DNA of 10,084 nt from Candidatus Hydrothermarchaeota archaeon (GCA_015520145.1 WAQR01000228.1:1-10084), one strand, 5' to 3'; shown: positions 1 to 6,131, counted from the first letter of the stretch. The notes: generated by a model from the sequence alone, not told the origin. A program made the numbers and translations.

Positions 1-504
1 GGCTCTTATGAAGAGGTAGCAAAAGAAGTGGATTATCCAATTAAAGCCCCCAGATATCTGCCAGGAGGATTTGAGCTAAGGAGGATTGCGCTGGTTAGCA
101 CACCTGGACTAAAGTTGTTGAAAACCAAACATGGTATGGTTAACTTCAGCTCGGTATATTTTATGTACCAGAAGGACAGCGATGTCATAATGCTCATGCA
201 GGAGCCAGGGGATGAAGCACGGGGTATCGCAACAGGTCCTGAAGGCTCAATGAGCGGGGTAGTGAATGTCCAGGGAGTAGAAGGGAAATGGTCCAGAGGC
301 TGGTGGAGTGTTCCTGGTAATCCTGGTAACACAACGCCTGATAAAATCATAGAGGCAGAAAAAAGATGGACCGAAGAAGGACTGAGGCTTGCCTGGTCTA
401 AAGACGGTTTGAGCTTCTTTGTTGAAGCAAGAGGAAATATTTCTCTCGAAGAGCTAGTGAATATCGGGAATTCGCTTGAAGATGTAAAGGCGGTGGAGAG
501 ATGA
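1..504 (+). CDS. DUF4367-like exported protein, C-terminal part (5' truncated)
   Basis: The reading frame is open from the first base, so the gene begins before the window; an internal GTG at 28 is not a credible start because the preceding residues (GSYEEVAKEV) belong to the same domain. The visible 167 residues show the pattern I associate with DUF4367 domains: 'EEVAKEVDYPIKAPRYLPGGFEL', a central stretch of beta strands with a tyrosine-rich part (VYFMYQKDSDVIMLMQ), then 'LAWSKDGLSFFVEARGNISLEELVNIGNSLE' close to the C-terminus. Such domains usually end secreted or lipid-anchored proteins, often related to LolA-like lipoprotein-sorting proteins, and probably fold outside the membrane. The signal peptide or lipobox, if any, lies upstream and cannot be seen. 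The stop TGA (502-504) overlaps the ATG of a downstream microprotein (ATGA), so the two are probably translationally coupled. The function is unknown; only the domain assignment is offered, by pattern recall. Confidence 0.75.
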   Translation, partial: GSYEEVAKEVDYPIKAPRYLPGGFELRRIALVSTPGLKLLKTKHGMVNFSSVYFMYQKDSDVIMLMQEPGDEARGIATGPEGSMSGVVNVQGVEGKWSRGWWSVPGNPGNTTPDKIIEAEKRWTEEGLRLAWSKDGLSFFVEARGNISLEELVNIGNSLEDVKAVER

Positions 505-629
505 GCTATTTCCTCCCTCTTCTTCAATTTTTTATTGAGTATATACTGCCTGTTATAAATACGATTATCTTTGCTTACATTGCGTTTCAATTTAGAAAAC
601 TGGTTGAGGCGAAAATTGTGGGAAAGTAG
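501..629 (+). CDS. 42-residue single-pass membrane microprotein
   Basis: This short gene starts at ATG 501, overlaps the upstream stop by four bases (ATGA) and has a good ribosome site just before it (GGTGGAGAG, 492-500). It encodes 42 residues: an N-terminal hydrophobic segment (MSYFLPLLQFFIEYILPVIN), continuing through TIIFAYIAFQF to a basic cytoplasmic-type end (RKLVEAKIVGK). About residues 3-30 can form one or two membrane helices. The stop TAG lies only four bases from the stop of the convergent gene at 634. The tight coupling, Shine-Dalgarno match and membrane-like composition with a positively charged end argue that it is real. It may be an accessory or anchoring partner of the exported protein encoded upstream, which is inference from coupling alone. 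I do not recognise a family. Confidence 0.6.
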   Translation: MSYFLPLLQFFIEYILPVINTIIFAYIAFQFRKLVEAKIVGK

Positions 630-633
630 GTAT

Positions 634-1224
634 TTATCTCTTTTTTCTGATTTTATTACCCATCCCCTTTCGTTCGACTTCAATCAAGCCTTTTCGCTTT
701 AGGGTATTCACGATCCTTGAAACAGTTGCCTTGGAAAACCCTGTCTTCTCTACGATTTGATGTTGGAAAATTTCAGTCGTATTGAGAATGATATCGTAAA
801 CTTTTAAAGCACCTTCACTTATATCTGAAAGAGAGTCATTTATTTCGTCCTTATCTTTTATCAAAAAGGAATGTATCACAAGAGAATCCCCAATCAGCAG
901 GGCTATAACGAGAAACCAGTAGATAGGCCCGGAGAGATCACCCGACAACATAGCATAAACAAGTACAATTAAAAGAATGACGGAAGGGAGGAGTAGAAAG
1001 GTGAATACGAGGTACAATATCATCTTCTTCTCCACTTTCTGACCAATGGATGAAATAATTATTGAATATAATGGTAAAAACCAAAATAACTTACCTTTAA
1101 TTCCAAAATATATAAATACCGTGATGAAAGTCAACAGAAATACTTGAATACCCAAAAACCAGCAAGTCTTGTGAACTGATAGCCCAATTTTTCTAGATAT
1201 TTTCTCAACCAATCTTTTAAACAC
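634..1224 (-). CDS. Membrane protein with C-terminal winged-helix domain (putative membrane-bound transcription regulator)
   Basis: The protein has 196 residues. Four hydrophobic segments are visible at about residues 21-42, 46-62, 69-93 and 100-122, separated by short polar loops, so the first 125 residues are an integral membrane domain. The C-terminal part (about 135-193) reads as a winged helix: 'GALKVYDIILNTTEIFQHQIVEKTGFSKATVSRIVNTLKRKGLIEVERKGMGNKIRKK', with the recognition-helix stretch SKATVSRIVNTLKRKGLI typical of MarR/IclR-like archaeal DNA-binding domains. Both the N-terminal (MFKRLVEKISRKIG) and C-terminal ends are basic, consistent with the DNA-binding domain facing the cytoplasm. 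The start is GTG at 1224; no clear Shine-Dalgarno site precedes it, so the transcript may be leaderless. Half-sites around its start suggest self-regulation. The gene converges on the microprotein at 501-629 with a four-base gap. The regulated target is unknown. Confidence 0.75.
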   Translation of the reverse strand: MFKRLVEKISRKIGLSVHKTCWFLGIQVFLLTFITVFIYFGIKGKLFWFLPLYSIIISSIGQKVEKKMILYLVFTFLLLPSVILLIVLVYAMLSGDLSGPIYWFLVIALLIGDSLVIHSFLIKDKDEINDSLSDISEGALKVYDIILNTTEIFQHQIVEKTGFSKATVSRIVNTLKRKGLIEVERKGMGNKIRKKR

Positions 1225-1272
1225 TTCTAAACACTCACAACTATGTATTTGTAATAGTATTGATGTTTAGAA
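1215..1272 (-). promoter_or_regulatory. Operator-like repeats and weak TATA element of the winged-helix gene
   Basis: On the plus strand TTTTAAACAC (1215-1224) is directly followed by TTCTAAACAC (1225-1234), nine of ten bases alike. An exact inverted copy of the second, TGTTTAGAA, stands at 1264-1272. The two perfect inverted arms (1225-1233 and 1264-1272) are separated by 30 bases, and the first repeat overlaps the GTG start codon. Between them the minus strand has a TATA-like run (TACAAATA, 1250-1243) centred about 23 bases before the start codon. Repeats that bracket a promoter next to a DNA-binding protein gene suggest autoregulation; that is inference. Confidence 0.45.
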
Positions 1273-1331
1273 TTAAAAGCGTCCTACATATTAAGACTAA
1301 CGGTCGACATGGAGTGAACCCCTTTTAGCGT

Positions 1332-1357
1332 ACAACAAGTTAAGCAACTTTTGTTGT
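1332..1357. repeat. Intergenic hairpin
   Basis: ACAACAAGTT (1332-1341) can pair with AACT-TT-TGTTGT (1346-1357) across the loop AAGC, giving a ten-pair stem with one two-base bulge. It lies inside the 448-base stretch between the minus-strand regulator (starts at 1224) and the Gins51 gene (starts at 1673). No open reading frame in that stretch looks coding. A second small stem, ATTATC-TATC-GATAAT, is at 1462-1477, and 7-base inverted arms TCCAATT/AATTGGA are at 1407-1413 and 1436-1442. No gene ends here, so a terminator role is not obvious; an unannotated small RNA cannot be excluded. Confidence 0.35.
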
Positions 1358-1621
1358 CGTTCTATTTAAAATTATGCCCATTTCAAACTCATTGGGTGTG
1401 AGGTCATCCAATTAACTCCCCCAAAACCCCGTTTCAATTGGACAGGCCCTCTTTTGCAGACATTATCTATCGATAATCTGTATCGAATTAACCCGATATC
1501 AGACGTATCATACGCTTCCACATCCTATTCACCCGGTGATTGATTCTATCCATGGTATTGGACGGGCTCAAAGTGTACATGAAAAGTATTCCCTCTTGTC
1601 ACCCCTCACCCAACCCGCAAC

Positions 1622-1663
1622 CATTATAAACCACCCCCGCACAACAACTAATAAAAACTGGAG
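1622..1663 (+). promoter_or_regulatory. Promoter and ribosome site of the Gins51 operon
   Basis: The archaeal TATA element CATTATAAAC (1622-1631) stands about 27 bases before a likely transcription start near 1652-1655. The ribosome site GGAG (1660-1663) precedes ATG 1673 by nine bases. The spacing fits a short leader of about 20 bases and supports transcription of the whole operon from here. Confidence 0.65.
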
Positions 1664-1672
1664 AATCAAAAA

Positions 1673-2344
1673 ATGGACATCAAAACCCTTCGAGATATCC
1701 ACCGAAAAGAGAGGATGAGCCCCTACCTTCAGGACGTAGGCAAAGAATTCTTCGACGAAATAAAAGACCTCTACAGCAGCAAGATCCAGGAACTCGAAAA
1801 AGGAAAATCAGACTTCGCGGCAATAAAAGAGCTTGACAACATCAAAACCATCATAAACGACCTGTTCGAAATCCGCGAAAGGAAAATCGTATCCAACGCC
1901 CTCTACTACGTCAAATCAGGCGAAGAAATCGAACTCGAAAACCTCACAACAGACGAAGAACAGATGCTAAACTCGATAATCGACGAAATCCGCAAACATC
2001 GCAAAATCCTGGACACAATCCTCTCAGTAAAATACAGCCCGCCACACCAGCTGGAAGAAAAACAGCTTCAAATCCCTGTAGAAAAAGAGCCCAAAAAAAC
2101 ACCCCCCAGACCGCCCGGCCAATCCAGCCAGCAGCTCAACCAGAGCACCGGCATCAGCCAGAACACCAGCATAAAACTAATCACAATAAGGATACTAAAA
2201 GACCTGCCCCCAATAGTAGGAGCAGACGGTAGACTCTACGGAGATTTCAAAAAAGAAGACGTTGTTACACTTCCAGAACCCAATGCAAAGGTCTTCATAA
2301 AACAGGGTGTCGCAGAAAAAATCGACCAAAACGCTTATATCTAA
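1673..2344 (+). CDS. gins51: DNA replication factor GINS, Gins51-type subunit
   Basis: The 223-residue protein has the order alpha-helical A domain then small B domain, which marks the archaeal Gins51 (Gins15) type. Residues 1-120 are helical and charged, with 'MDIKTLRDIHRKERMSPYLQDVGKEFFDEI' and 'NIKTIINDLFEIRERKIVSNALYYVKSG', both typical of the family. Residues 122-166 form a proline- and glutamine-rich linker. Residues 168-217 are the beta-rich B domain: 'LITIRILKDLPPIVGADGRLYGDFKKEDVVTLPEPNAKVFIKQGVAEKI'. GINS joins MCM and a Cdc45/RecJ-like protein in the replicative helicase and also contacts primase. ATG 1673 is supported by GGAG nine bases upstream and by the family-like N-terminus. 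It is the first gene of a plus-strand operon; L44e follows after 70 bases. Placement beside translation genes is common in euryarchaea. Confidence 0.9.
   Translation: MDIKTLRDIHRKERMSPYLQDVGKEFFDEIKDLYSSKIQELEKGKSDFAAIKELDNIKTIINDLFEIRERKIVSNALYYVKSGEEIELENLTTDEEQMLNSIIDEIRKHRKILDTILSVKYSPPHQLEEKQLQIPVEKEPKKTPPRPPGQSSQQLNQSTGISQNTSIKLITIRILKDLPPIVGADGRLYGDFKKEDVVTLPEPNAKVFIKQGVAEKIDQNAYI
2333..2342 (+). promoter_or_regulatory. Candidate internal promoter before the L44e gene
   Basis: GCTTATATCT overlaps the end of the Gins51 gene and resembles a TATA box; the transcription start would be near 2365, giving a leader of about 50 bases to ATG 2415. The 70-base gap is unusual in this otherwise tight operon. 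It contains a short repetition of TTACCAGC-like units (about 2360-2388) and the ribosome site AAAGGTAA just before the start. This could add promoter activity for the translation genes, but the match is modest. Confidence 0.35.
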
Positions 2345-2414
2345 ATTACAATAACCCTCTTACCAACAAAATTACCAGCATTACCAGCAAAACAACAATT
2401 CAAAGGTAACAACC

Positions 2415-2693
2415 ATGAAAATGCCAAGAGAAAAACGAACGCACTGTCCCACATGCAGGAAACATACAATTCACGAAGTACTGCGGGTCAAAAAAAGAAA
2501 AGCCAGCGAACTAAAAGCAGGCCAGCGCCAGTTCCGCAGGGTACTGAGCGGATACGGCGGGTTCCCGAGGGCGCTGCCATCAGGAGCCAAACCCACAAAA
2601 AAGGTCAGCCTGCTACTAAAATGCAAGACCTGCAAAAAATCCCACAACATGACAGGATTTCGAGTAAAAAAGTTTGAAATAGTGGAGAGCTGA
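2415..2693 (+). CDS. rpl44e: 50S ribosomal protein L44e
   Basis: The 92-residue protein matches archaeal and eukaryal L44e (eL42) over its full length. It carries a zinc ribbon with two pairs, C11-PT-C14 and C70-KT-C73, and the conserved middle 'LKAGQRQFRRVLSGYGGFPRALPSGAKPTKKVSLLLKCKTC', near the part that reaches the tRNA E site of the large subunit. Length is normal. The start ATG 2415 gives the usual N-terminus (MKMPREKRTHCPTC) with AAAGGTAAC upstream; the second methionine at 2421 is less likely. The stop is two bases from the S27e start, and the last codons supply its ribosome site (GTGGAGAG), so the two are translated together. Confidence 0.96.
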   Translation: MKMPREKRTHCPTCRKHTIHEVLRVKKRKASELKAGQRQFRRVLSGYGGFPRALPSGAKPTKKVSLLLKCKTCKKSHNMTGFRVKKFEIVES

Positions 2694-2695
2694 AC

Positions 2696-2881
2696 ATGAA
2701 CTTACGCCCCCATCCAAAAAGCAGATTCTTAATGATAAAATGCTCAGACTGCGGAAACGAACAGGTAATGTTCGGTTCAGCATCATCAAAGATCAAATGT
2801 CTCGTATGCGGAAAGACAGTTGCAGAACCCAGCGGCGGAAAATCGATTATCAAAACGAAAATAGTAACTGTCCTGGAGTGA
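2696..2881 (+). CDS. rps27e: 30S ribosomal protein S27e
   Basis: The 61-residue protein matches archaeal S27e (eS27), a small zinc-ribbon protein of the small ribosomal subunit. The four zinc ligands are clear: C16-SD-C19 and C35-LV-C38. The signature 'KCSDCGNEQVMFGSASSKIKCLVCGKTVAEPSGGK' and the C-terminal 'AKI/TKIVTVLE'-type strand are normal. ATG 2696 comes two bases after the L44e stop with GGAGAG upstream. Its own last codons (CTGGAGTGA) carry the ribosome site for the next gene, aIF2-alpha. Full family length, no oddities. Confidence 0.96.
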   Translation: MNLRPHPKSRFLMIKCSDCGNEQVMFGSASSKIKCLVCGKTVAEPSGGKSIIKTKIVTVLE

Positions 2882-2886
2882 TCCTG

Positions 2887-3696
2887 TTGATAATAAAAAG
2901 GCAAAAACTTCCAAGCGAGAACGATCTTGTAATATGCACAATCACAAAAGTATTCTCCCACGGCGCATTTGCAAAACTGGACGAATACGAAGACAAAGAA
3001 GGGTTCATCCACGTCTCAGAAGTCGCATCCACATGGGTCAAAAACATCAGAGACTTCGTAAGAGAGGGCCAAAAATCAGTAGCCAAGGTCCTAAATGTAG
3101 ACCGAAGAAAGGGCTACATCGACCTCTCTGTCCGGAGGGTAGGGGACGCCCAGAAAAAAAACAAAATGCAAGAATGGAAAAGGGCACAAAAAGCACATAA
3201 ACTCCTTGAACTTGCAGCAAAAACCATCAAAAAAGACATAAAAACAGCCTACCAGGAAGTCGGATTCAAACTCGAAGACAAATACGGCGAGATCTATGCC
3301 GGGCTGGAAGAAGTTGTAATCTCCGGTGAAGCACCACTAAAAGACCTGGGCATCCCGGGAGAATGGATAAAACCCATCACCACCATCGCAAAAGAAAACG
3401 TCACCATACCCTATGTAAACATAAGAGGGTACCTTGACATCACATGTCAGAGCCAGAACGGAATCGAGATAATCAGAGAGGCATTAATCAAAGCAAGAGA
3501 CGAAGAGTCAGGAAACGACATAAAACTGGACGTCAGATACGTCGGCTCTCCAAGATACCGGCTCAACGTGACCGCCCCGGATTACAGAACCGCAGAAGAG
3601 GTCCTAAAACGATGCGCAAATACCGCAATATCCTTTATAGAAAAAAACGGTGGTACAGGTAAATTTTTAAGAGAGGTCAAAGAAGAAAACGTATAA
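2887..3696 (+). CDS. eif2a: Translation initiation factor aIF2 subunit alpha
   Basis: The 269-residue protein is the alpha subunit of the heterotrimeric factor that brings initiator tRNA to the small subunit. An S1-type OB fold covers about residues 10-85, with 'VFSHGAFAKLDEYEDKEGFIHVSEVASTWVKNIRDFVREGQKSVAKVLNVDRRKGYIDLSVRRV', which is close to the family consensus. A helical domain follows (about 90-175) and then the alpha/beta C-terminal domain that binds the gamma subunit (about 175-265). The start is a judgement: the frame is open far upstream through the S27e gene, but TTG 2887 follows GGAGTGAT (2875-2882) at the right distance and yields the family-like N-terminus (MIIKRQKLPSENDLV). 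GTG 2878 and CTG 2884 are alternatives. It overlaps Nop10 by one base (TAATG). Confidence 0.95.
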   Translation: MIIKRQKLPSENDLVICTITKVFSHGAFAKLDEYEDKEGFIHVSEVASTWVKNIRDFVREGQKSVAKVLNVDRRKGYIDLSVRRVGDAQKKNKMQEWKRAQKAHKLLELAAKTIKKDIKTAYQEVGFKLEDKYGEIYAGLEEVVISGEAPLKDLGIPGEWIKPITTIAKENVTIPYVNIRGYLDITCQSQNGIEIIREALIKARDEESGNDIKLDVRYVGSPRYRLNVTAPDYRTAEEVLKRCANTAISFIEKNGGTGKFLREVKEENV

Positions 3697-3863
3697 TGAA
3701 AATAAAATTCTGCAAAACCTGCAAGATCTATACACTAAAAGACAAATGTAAAAAATGCGGCATGGACACAGCAACACCGCATCCACCAAGATTCTCACCC
3801 CACGACCCGTATGGGGAATACAGGAGAAAAATGAAAAAACAATTTTGGGAGGAAAACGCATGA
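3696..3863 (+). CDS. nop10: H/ACA ribonucleoprotein subunit Nop10
   Basis: A 55-residue protein begins at ATG 3696, whose A is the last base of the aIF2-alpha stop (TAATG). The sequence is typical archaeal Nop10: a zinc ribbon with C6-KT-C9 and C18-KK-C21, the segment 'YTLKDKCKKCG', then the invariant 'HPPRFSPHDPYGEYRRKMKK' (residues 29-48). Nop10 stabilises Cbf5 (the pseudouridine synthase) and with L7Ae and Gar1 forms the guide-RNA enzyme that makes pseudouridine in rRNA. The length is normal. The last codons hold the ribosome site GGGAGGAAAA for the following gene, which it overlaps by four bases (ATGA). The gene lies in the same order as in many euryarchaea, after aIF2-alpha. Confidence 0.96.
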   Translation: MKIKFCKTCKIYTLKDKCKKCGMDTATPHPPRFSPHDPYGEYRRKMKKQFWEENA

Positions 3864-4645
3864 GTGACTTTGATATCAGGATATCACAAAAACCGGACAT
3901 AAAAAACCCTATAATGGTCGAGGGGCTGCCAGGAATAGGGCACGTAGGAAGGATTGCAGCAAGACACCTTGTAAAAGAACTGAAAGCTCGAAAATTTGGC
4001 GCAATGTACTCCGACTCATTTCCCCCGCAGGTACTCATAAAAAAAAGCGGGATAATCGTCCCGATGAAAAACGAATTCTATTTCTGGAAAGCTGAAGAAA
4101 AAGATCAAAGAGACATCATCTTTGTTGTCGGCAACACCCAGAGCTCGACCCCGGACGGACAGTACGCCCTCACAAAAAATATACTGAACCTGGCAAAGGA
4201 ATACGGGGTAGATATGATATACACCCTCGGAGGTCTTGGTGTCGGCAGGATTGTAGAAAAGCCGAAAGTCTTCGGTGCAGTTACTCATAAAGAACTGATT
4301 CCAGAACTCGAGAAACTTAACGTGATTGTAAAAAGAGACAGCATCGGCCAGATAATCGGGATATCCGGCCTGCTCCTTGGTATGGGGAGGCTTGCAAATC
4401 TAAAAGGGATATGCATCATGGGAGAGACATCAGGATATTACCTTGATCCCAACTCTTCAAAGGCAGTCCTGAACGTCTTGATGAAGCTCATAAACGTCAC
4501 AGTTGACATGGAAAGCCTCACAAAAAGCGCAAGAGATACTGAACGAAGGGTTGCAGAAGCGCAGAAAATCGAGAAAAAGATGATGGAAGAGATGGGCATG
4601 ATCCAAAAAGAGCCCACAGATGACGTGATGCGTTACATCGGTTAA
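3860..4645 (+). CDS. PAC2 family (DUF75) proteasome-assembly-chaperone-like protein
   Basis: The 261-residue protein belongs to the PAC2 superfamily, whose eukaryal members help assemble proteasomes and whose archaeal members include proteins with chaperone-like action on the proteasome. The family motifs are easy to see: 'MVEGLPGIGHVGRIAARHLVKELKA' near residue 19-43, 'YTLGGLGVGRIVEKPKVFGAVTHKEL' in the middle, and 'GISGLLLGMGRLANLKGICIMGETSGYYLDPNSSKAVLNVL' after it. A charged helix ends the protein (DTERRVAEAQKIEKKMMEEMG), likely a coiled coil. ATG 3860 is preferred over the in-frame ATG at 3755, which lies within Nop10, because GGGAGG precedes it and the family-like domain starts right after. 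The stop TAA (4643-4645) lies inside the shared TTAA with the convergent HdrB gene. Exact substrate is unknown. Confidence 0.92.
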   Translation: MSDFDIRISQKPDIKNPIMVEGLPGIGHVGRIAARHLVKELKARKFGAMYSDSFPPQVLIKKSGIIVPMKNEFYFWKAEEKDQRDIIFVVGNTQSSTPDGQYALTKNILNLAKEYGVDMIYTLGGLGVGRIVEKPKVFGAVTHKELIPELEKLNVIVKRDSIGQIIGISGLLLGMGRLANLKGICIMGETSGYYLDPNSSKAVLNVLMKLINVTVDMESLTKSARDTERRVAEAQKIEKKMMEEMGMIQKEPTDDVMRYIG

Positions 4646-5520
4646 AGACCATTCGTCAGTTCTTTCATCAATTTTGTGGGTTTGACCTTATGGGTCAGCA
4701 CACCGAGGTCTTCTTTACCAATCCCAAAAGCCAGGCCAAGAATCTCAGGATAATGCATCACAGGGATATCATAATTCTTCTTAAACTTCTGCCTTATCTC
4801 CATCTGCCCCATATCAAACTGCATATTGCAGGCAGGGCAGATAGTTACCAGGACATCTGCCTTGGCGTCCTCTATATTCCCGAGCTTCTTCTGTAATAAT
4901 GCAAGGGAGATACCGTCATTCAGCCCCCTAAGTGTCTGACCGCAGCATTCTGTTTTATAAGGATAATCAACAGTTTTAGCACCAGTCGCCTCTATAAGCT
5001 CGTCCAGAATTTTAGGCCTCTCCGGACTATCATGCTGCATCACCCAGCCCGGTTTCAAGACATGGCACCCGACATGGGACGCTGCTACAAGCCCGGTCAG
5101 CGGCCTTTTGACCTTTTTCTTGATCTCCTCTATCCCCACATCCTCGTAGAGCACCTTGATAAGATGCTTCACTTCCACACGCCCCCTGTATTCCATGCCA
5201 AATTTTTTAAGGACGCTGTTTATCTCCTTTCGTAGCCCAGGGTCTTCTTTAAGCCCGGCATTCGCCTTCTTCAAAGAATTCACGCACCCGTTGCAGAGCG
5301 TTAATATGTCAAGCCCCATCTTTTCCGCAAGGGCGAGGTTATAAGCAGCCATCACAAGCCAGGTCCTGTGAGAGACGGCCTCTATCGGTGTGCCGCAGCA
5401 GATATAATCCTCCATATCAACGAGTTCGATACCAAGCTCCCTGCAGACCTTACGCGACGATGCCTCATAGGCAAACAATCTTGTAGGTATAACACACCCC
5501 AGGTAAAAAGCGTATCTCAC
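4642..5520 (-). CDS. hdrB: Heterodisulfide reductase subunit B
   Basis: The 292-residue protein carries both CCG domains of HdrB: C9...C41-C42-G...C76-xx-C79, and C152...C192-C193-G...C228-xx-C231. These cysteines hold the two non-cubane [4Fe-4S] clusters at which the CoM-S-S-CoB disulfide is split in methanogens. All ligand positions expected for the family are present, so the enzyme should be active. Length matches free-standing HdrB (about 290-300). The start is GTG 5520, overlapping the HdrC stop (GTGA); the upstream HdrC tail gives a strong ribosome site (GGAGGAGGGTGG). HdrC and HdrB form an operon, but no HdrA, MvhD or formate dehydrogenase gene is seen here. A separately placed hdrCB pair is known in Methanosarcina. 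It might act with an HdrA encoded elsewhere or on another disulfide. Confidence 0.94.
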   Translation of the reverse strand: MRYAFYLGCVIPTRLFAYEASSRKVCRELGIELVDMEDYICCGTPIEAVSHRTWLVMAAYNLALAEKMGLDILTLCNGCVNSLKKANAGLKEDPGLRKEINSVLKKFGMEYRGRVEVKHLIKVLYEDVGIEEIKKKVKRPLTGLVAASHVGCHVLKPGWVMQHDSPERPKILDELIEATGAKTVDYPYKTECCGQTLRGLNDGISLALLQKKLGNIEDAKADVLVTICPACNMQFDMGQMEIRQKFKKNYDIPVMHYPEILGLAFGIGKEDLGVLTHKVKPTKLMKELTNGL

Positions 5521-6062
5521 ACCCCACCCTCCTCCTTCTTCTCCTCATTCTCCTTCTTCTCCTTCCTTTCCTTCCTTCCCTTTACCTTCTCAAAAAGCCT
5601 GTTTATCCCTGTCTCATCGAATATCTTTTTAACCACGTCCACACGGACTTCAGGGGTGGCGTCCAGGGCGTCCAATCCAAGCTTTTCCCTCTGCTTTCTC
5701 ACAAACCCCACCAGTTCTGATGTAAGGCCAGATTTTTGCAGGACACTAACCGTCCTAGCAAACTTTTCAGGCGCCCGCCCCTGCCTTGCAGCCTCGTTCT
5801 GCATCGCCATTATCATCTCCGCCACCTTAATCCCCCGGGGACACCGTTCCTGGCAGGTATAGCAGGTGGTGCACGACCACAGTGCATCACTTTTTATCAC
5901 CTCATCCTCCCTGCCAGAGGCTGTTTTTATGACAAATAACCTGGGCCTGTATTTCCTGTCAAACTTCGCTGTCGGACAGCTGCTCATGCACGTCCCGCAC
6001 TGATAGCATGCGTTAATGCCGGTATCTCCAGGCACTTCTTTTAGAAACCTTTCCATCGCCAA
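5517..6062 (-). CDS. hdrC: Heterodisulfide reductase subunit C
   Basis: The 181-residue protein is a ferredoxin-like subunit with two classical cluster motifs, C19-xx-C22-xx-C25-xxx-C29-P and C64-xx-C67-xx-C70-xxx-C74-P, that pass electrons from HdrA to HdrB. Around them lie the family phrases 'GINACYQCGTCMSSCPTAKFD' and 'SDALWSCTTCYTCQERCPRGIKVAEMI'. Two starts are possible: TTG 6062, five bases after GGG, or ATG 6056, eleven bases after it (AGGGATTGATTGGCGATG); only two residues differ. The end is odd: residues 160-181 are almost only Lys, Glu, Arg and Gly (KGRKERKEKKENEEKKEEGG), an extra charged tail made by a purine-only DNA run, and this run also supplies the HdrB ribosome site. The gene follows a good TATA box, so hdrCB is probably transcribed on its own. 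Confidence 0.94.
   Translation of the reverse strand: MAMERFLKEVPGDTGINACYQCGTCMSSCPTAKFDRKYRPRLFVIKTASGREDEVIKSDALWSCTTCYTCQERCPRGIKVAEMIMAMQNEAARQGRAPEKFARTVSVLQKSGLTSELVGFVRKQREKLGLDALDATPEVRVDVVKKIFDETGINRLFEKVKGRKERKEKKENEEKKEEGGV
5548..5583. repeat. Polypyrimidine/polypurine tract with mirror repeat
   Basis: The plus strand holds only C and T over 36 bases, and nearly so from 5520. Within it TCCTTCCTTTCCTTCCT (5560-5576) reads the same in both directions, a mirror repeat of the kind that can form triple-stranded H-DNA. On the coding (minus) strand it encodes the Lys/Glu-rich end of HdrC and merges into the ribosome site of hdrB. Confidence 0.6.
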
Positions 6063-6112
6063 TCAATCCCTTTTTAATCTCTTTTTTGAACGTCTTTTAT
6101 CTATCATCGATA

Positions 6113-6131
6113 TGGCTTTTTATATTTTCCT
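6113..6131 (-). promoter_or_regulatory. Promoter of the hdrCB operon
   Basis: On the minus strand GGAAAATATAAAAAGCC (6130-6114) has an A-rich BRE-like part and a TATA box centred near 6122. Transcription would begin near 6095, leaving a leader of about 33 bases before TTG 6062. Directly downstream is an ATCGAT-centred partial palindrome (about 6102-6113). The position after the MutS-like gene suggests that hdrCB does not depend on read-through. Confidence 0.6.

Noticed and set aside
33..683. Long minus-strand frame opposite the DUF4367-like gene
   Set aside because: It is the antisense shadow of the 1-504 gene, with low-complexity Ser/Pro-rich translation, and runs across two stop-defined real genes.
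1536..1718. 60-residue plus-strand frame before Gins51
   Set aside because: It spans the TATA box, leader and start of the Gins51 gene in another frame and has no ribosome site or family-like sequence.
2553..2575. Sequence resembling a tRNA T-arm (GGTTCCCG)
   Set aside because: It lies inside the conserved GYGGFPRALP codons of L44e and no acceptor, D-arm or anticodon arm can be drawn around it.
2740..2886. Upstream in-frame extension of aIF2-alpha
   Set aside because: It lies inside the S27e gene in another frame and does not resemble any aIF2-alpha N-terminus; the ribosome site favours TTG 2887.
3667..4038. Cysteine-rich minus-strand frame opposite Nop10 and the PAC2 gene
   Set aside because: It is an antisense shadow of two well-recognised genes; the cysteines come from the reverse of common codons.
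5368..5862. 164-residue plus-strand frame opposite hdrC/hdrB
   Set aside because: Its serine/phenylalanine-rich centre is the reverse of the polypurine tail of hdrC; no start signal.
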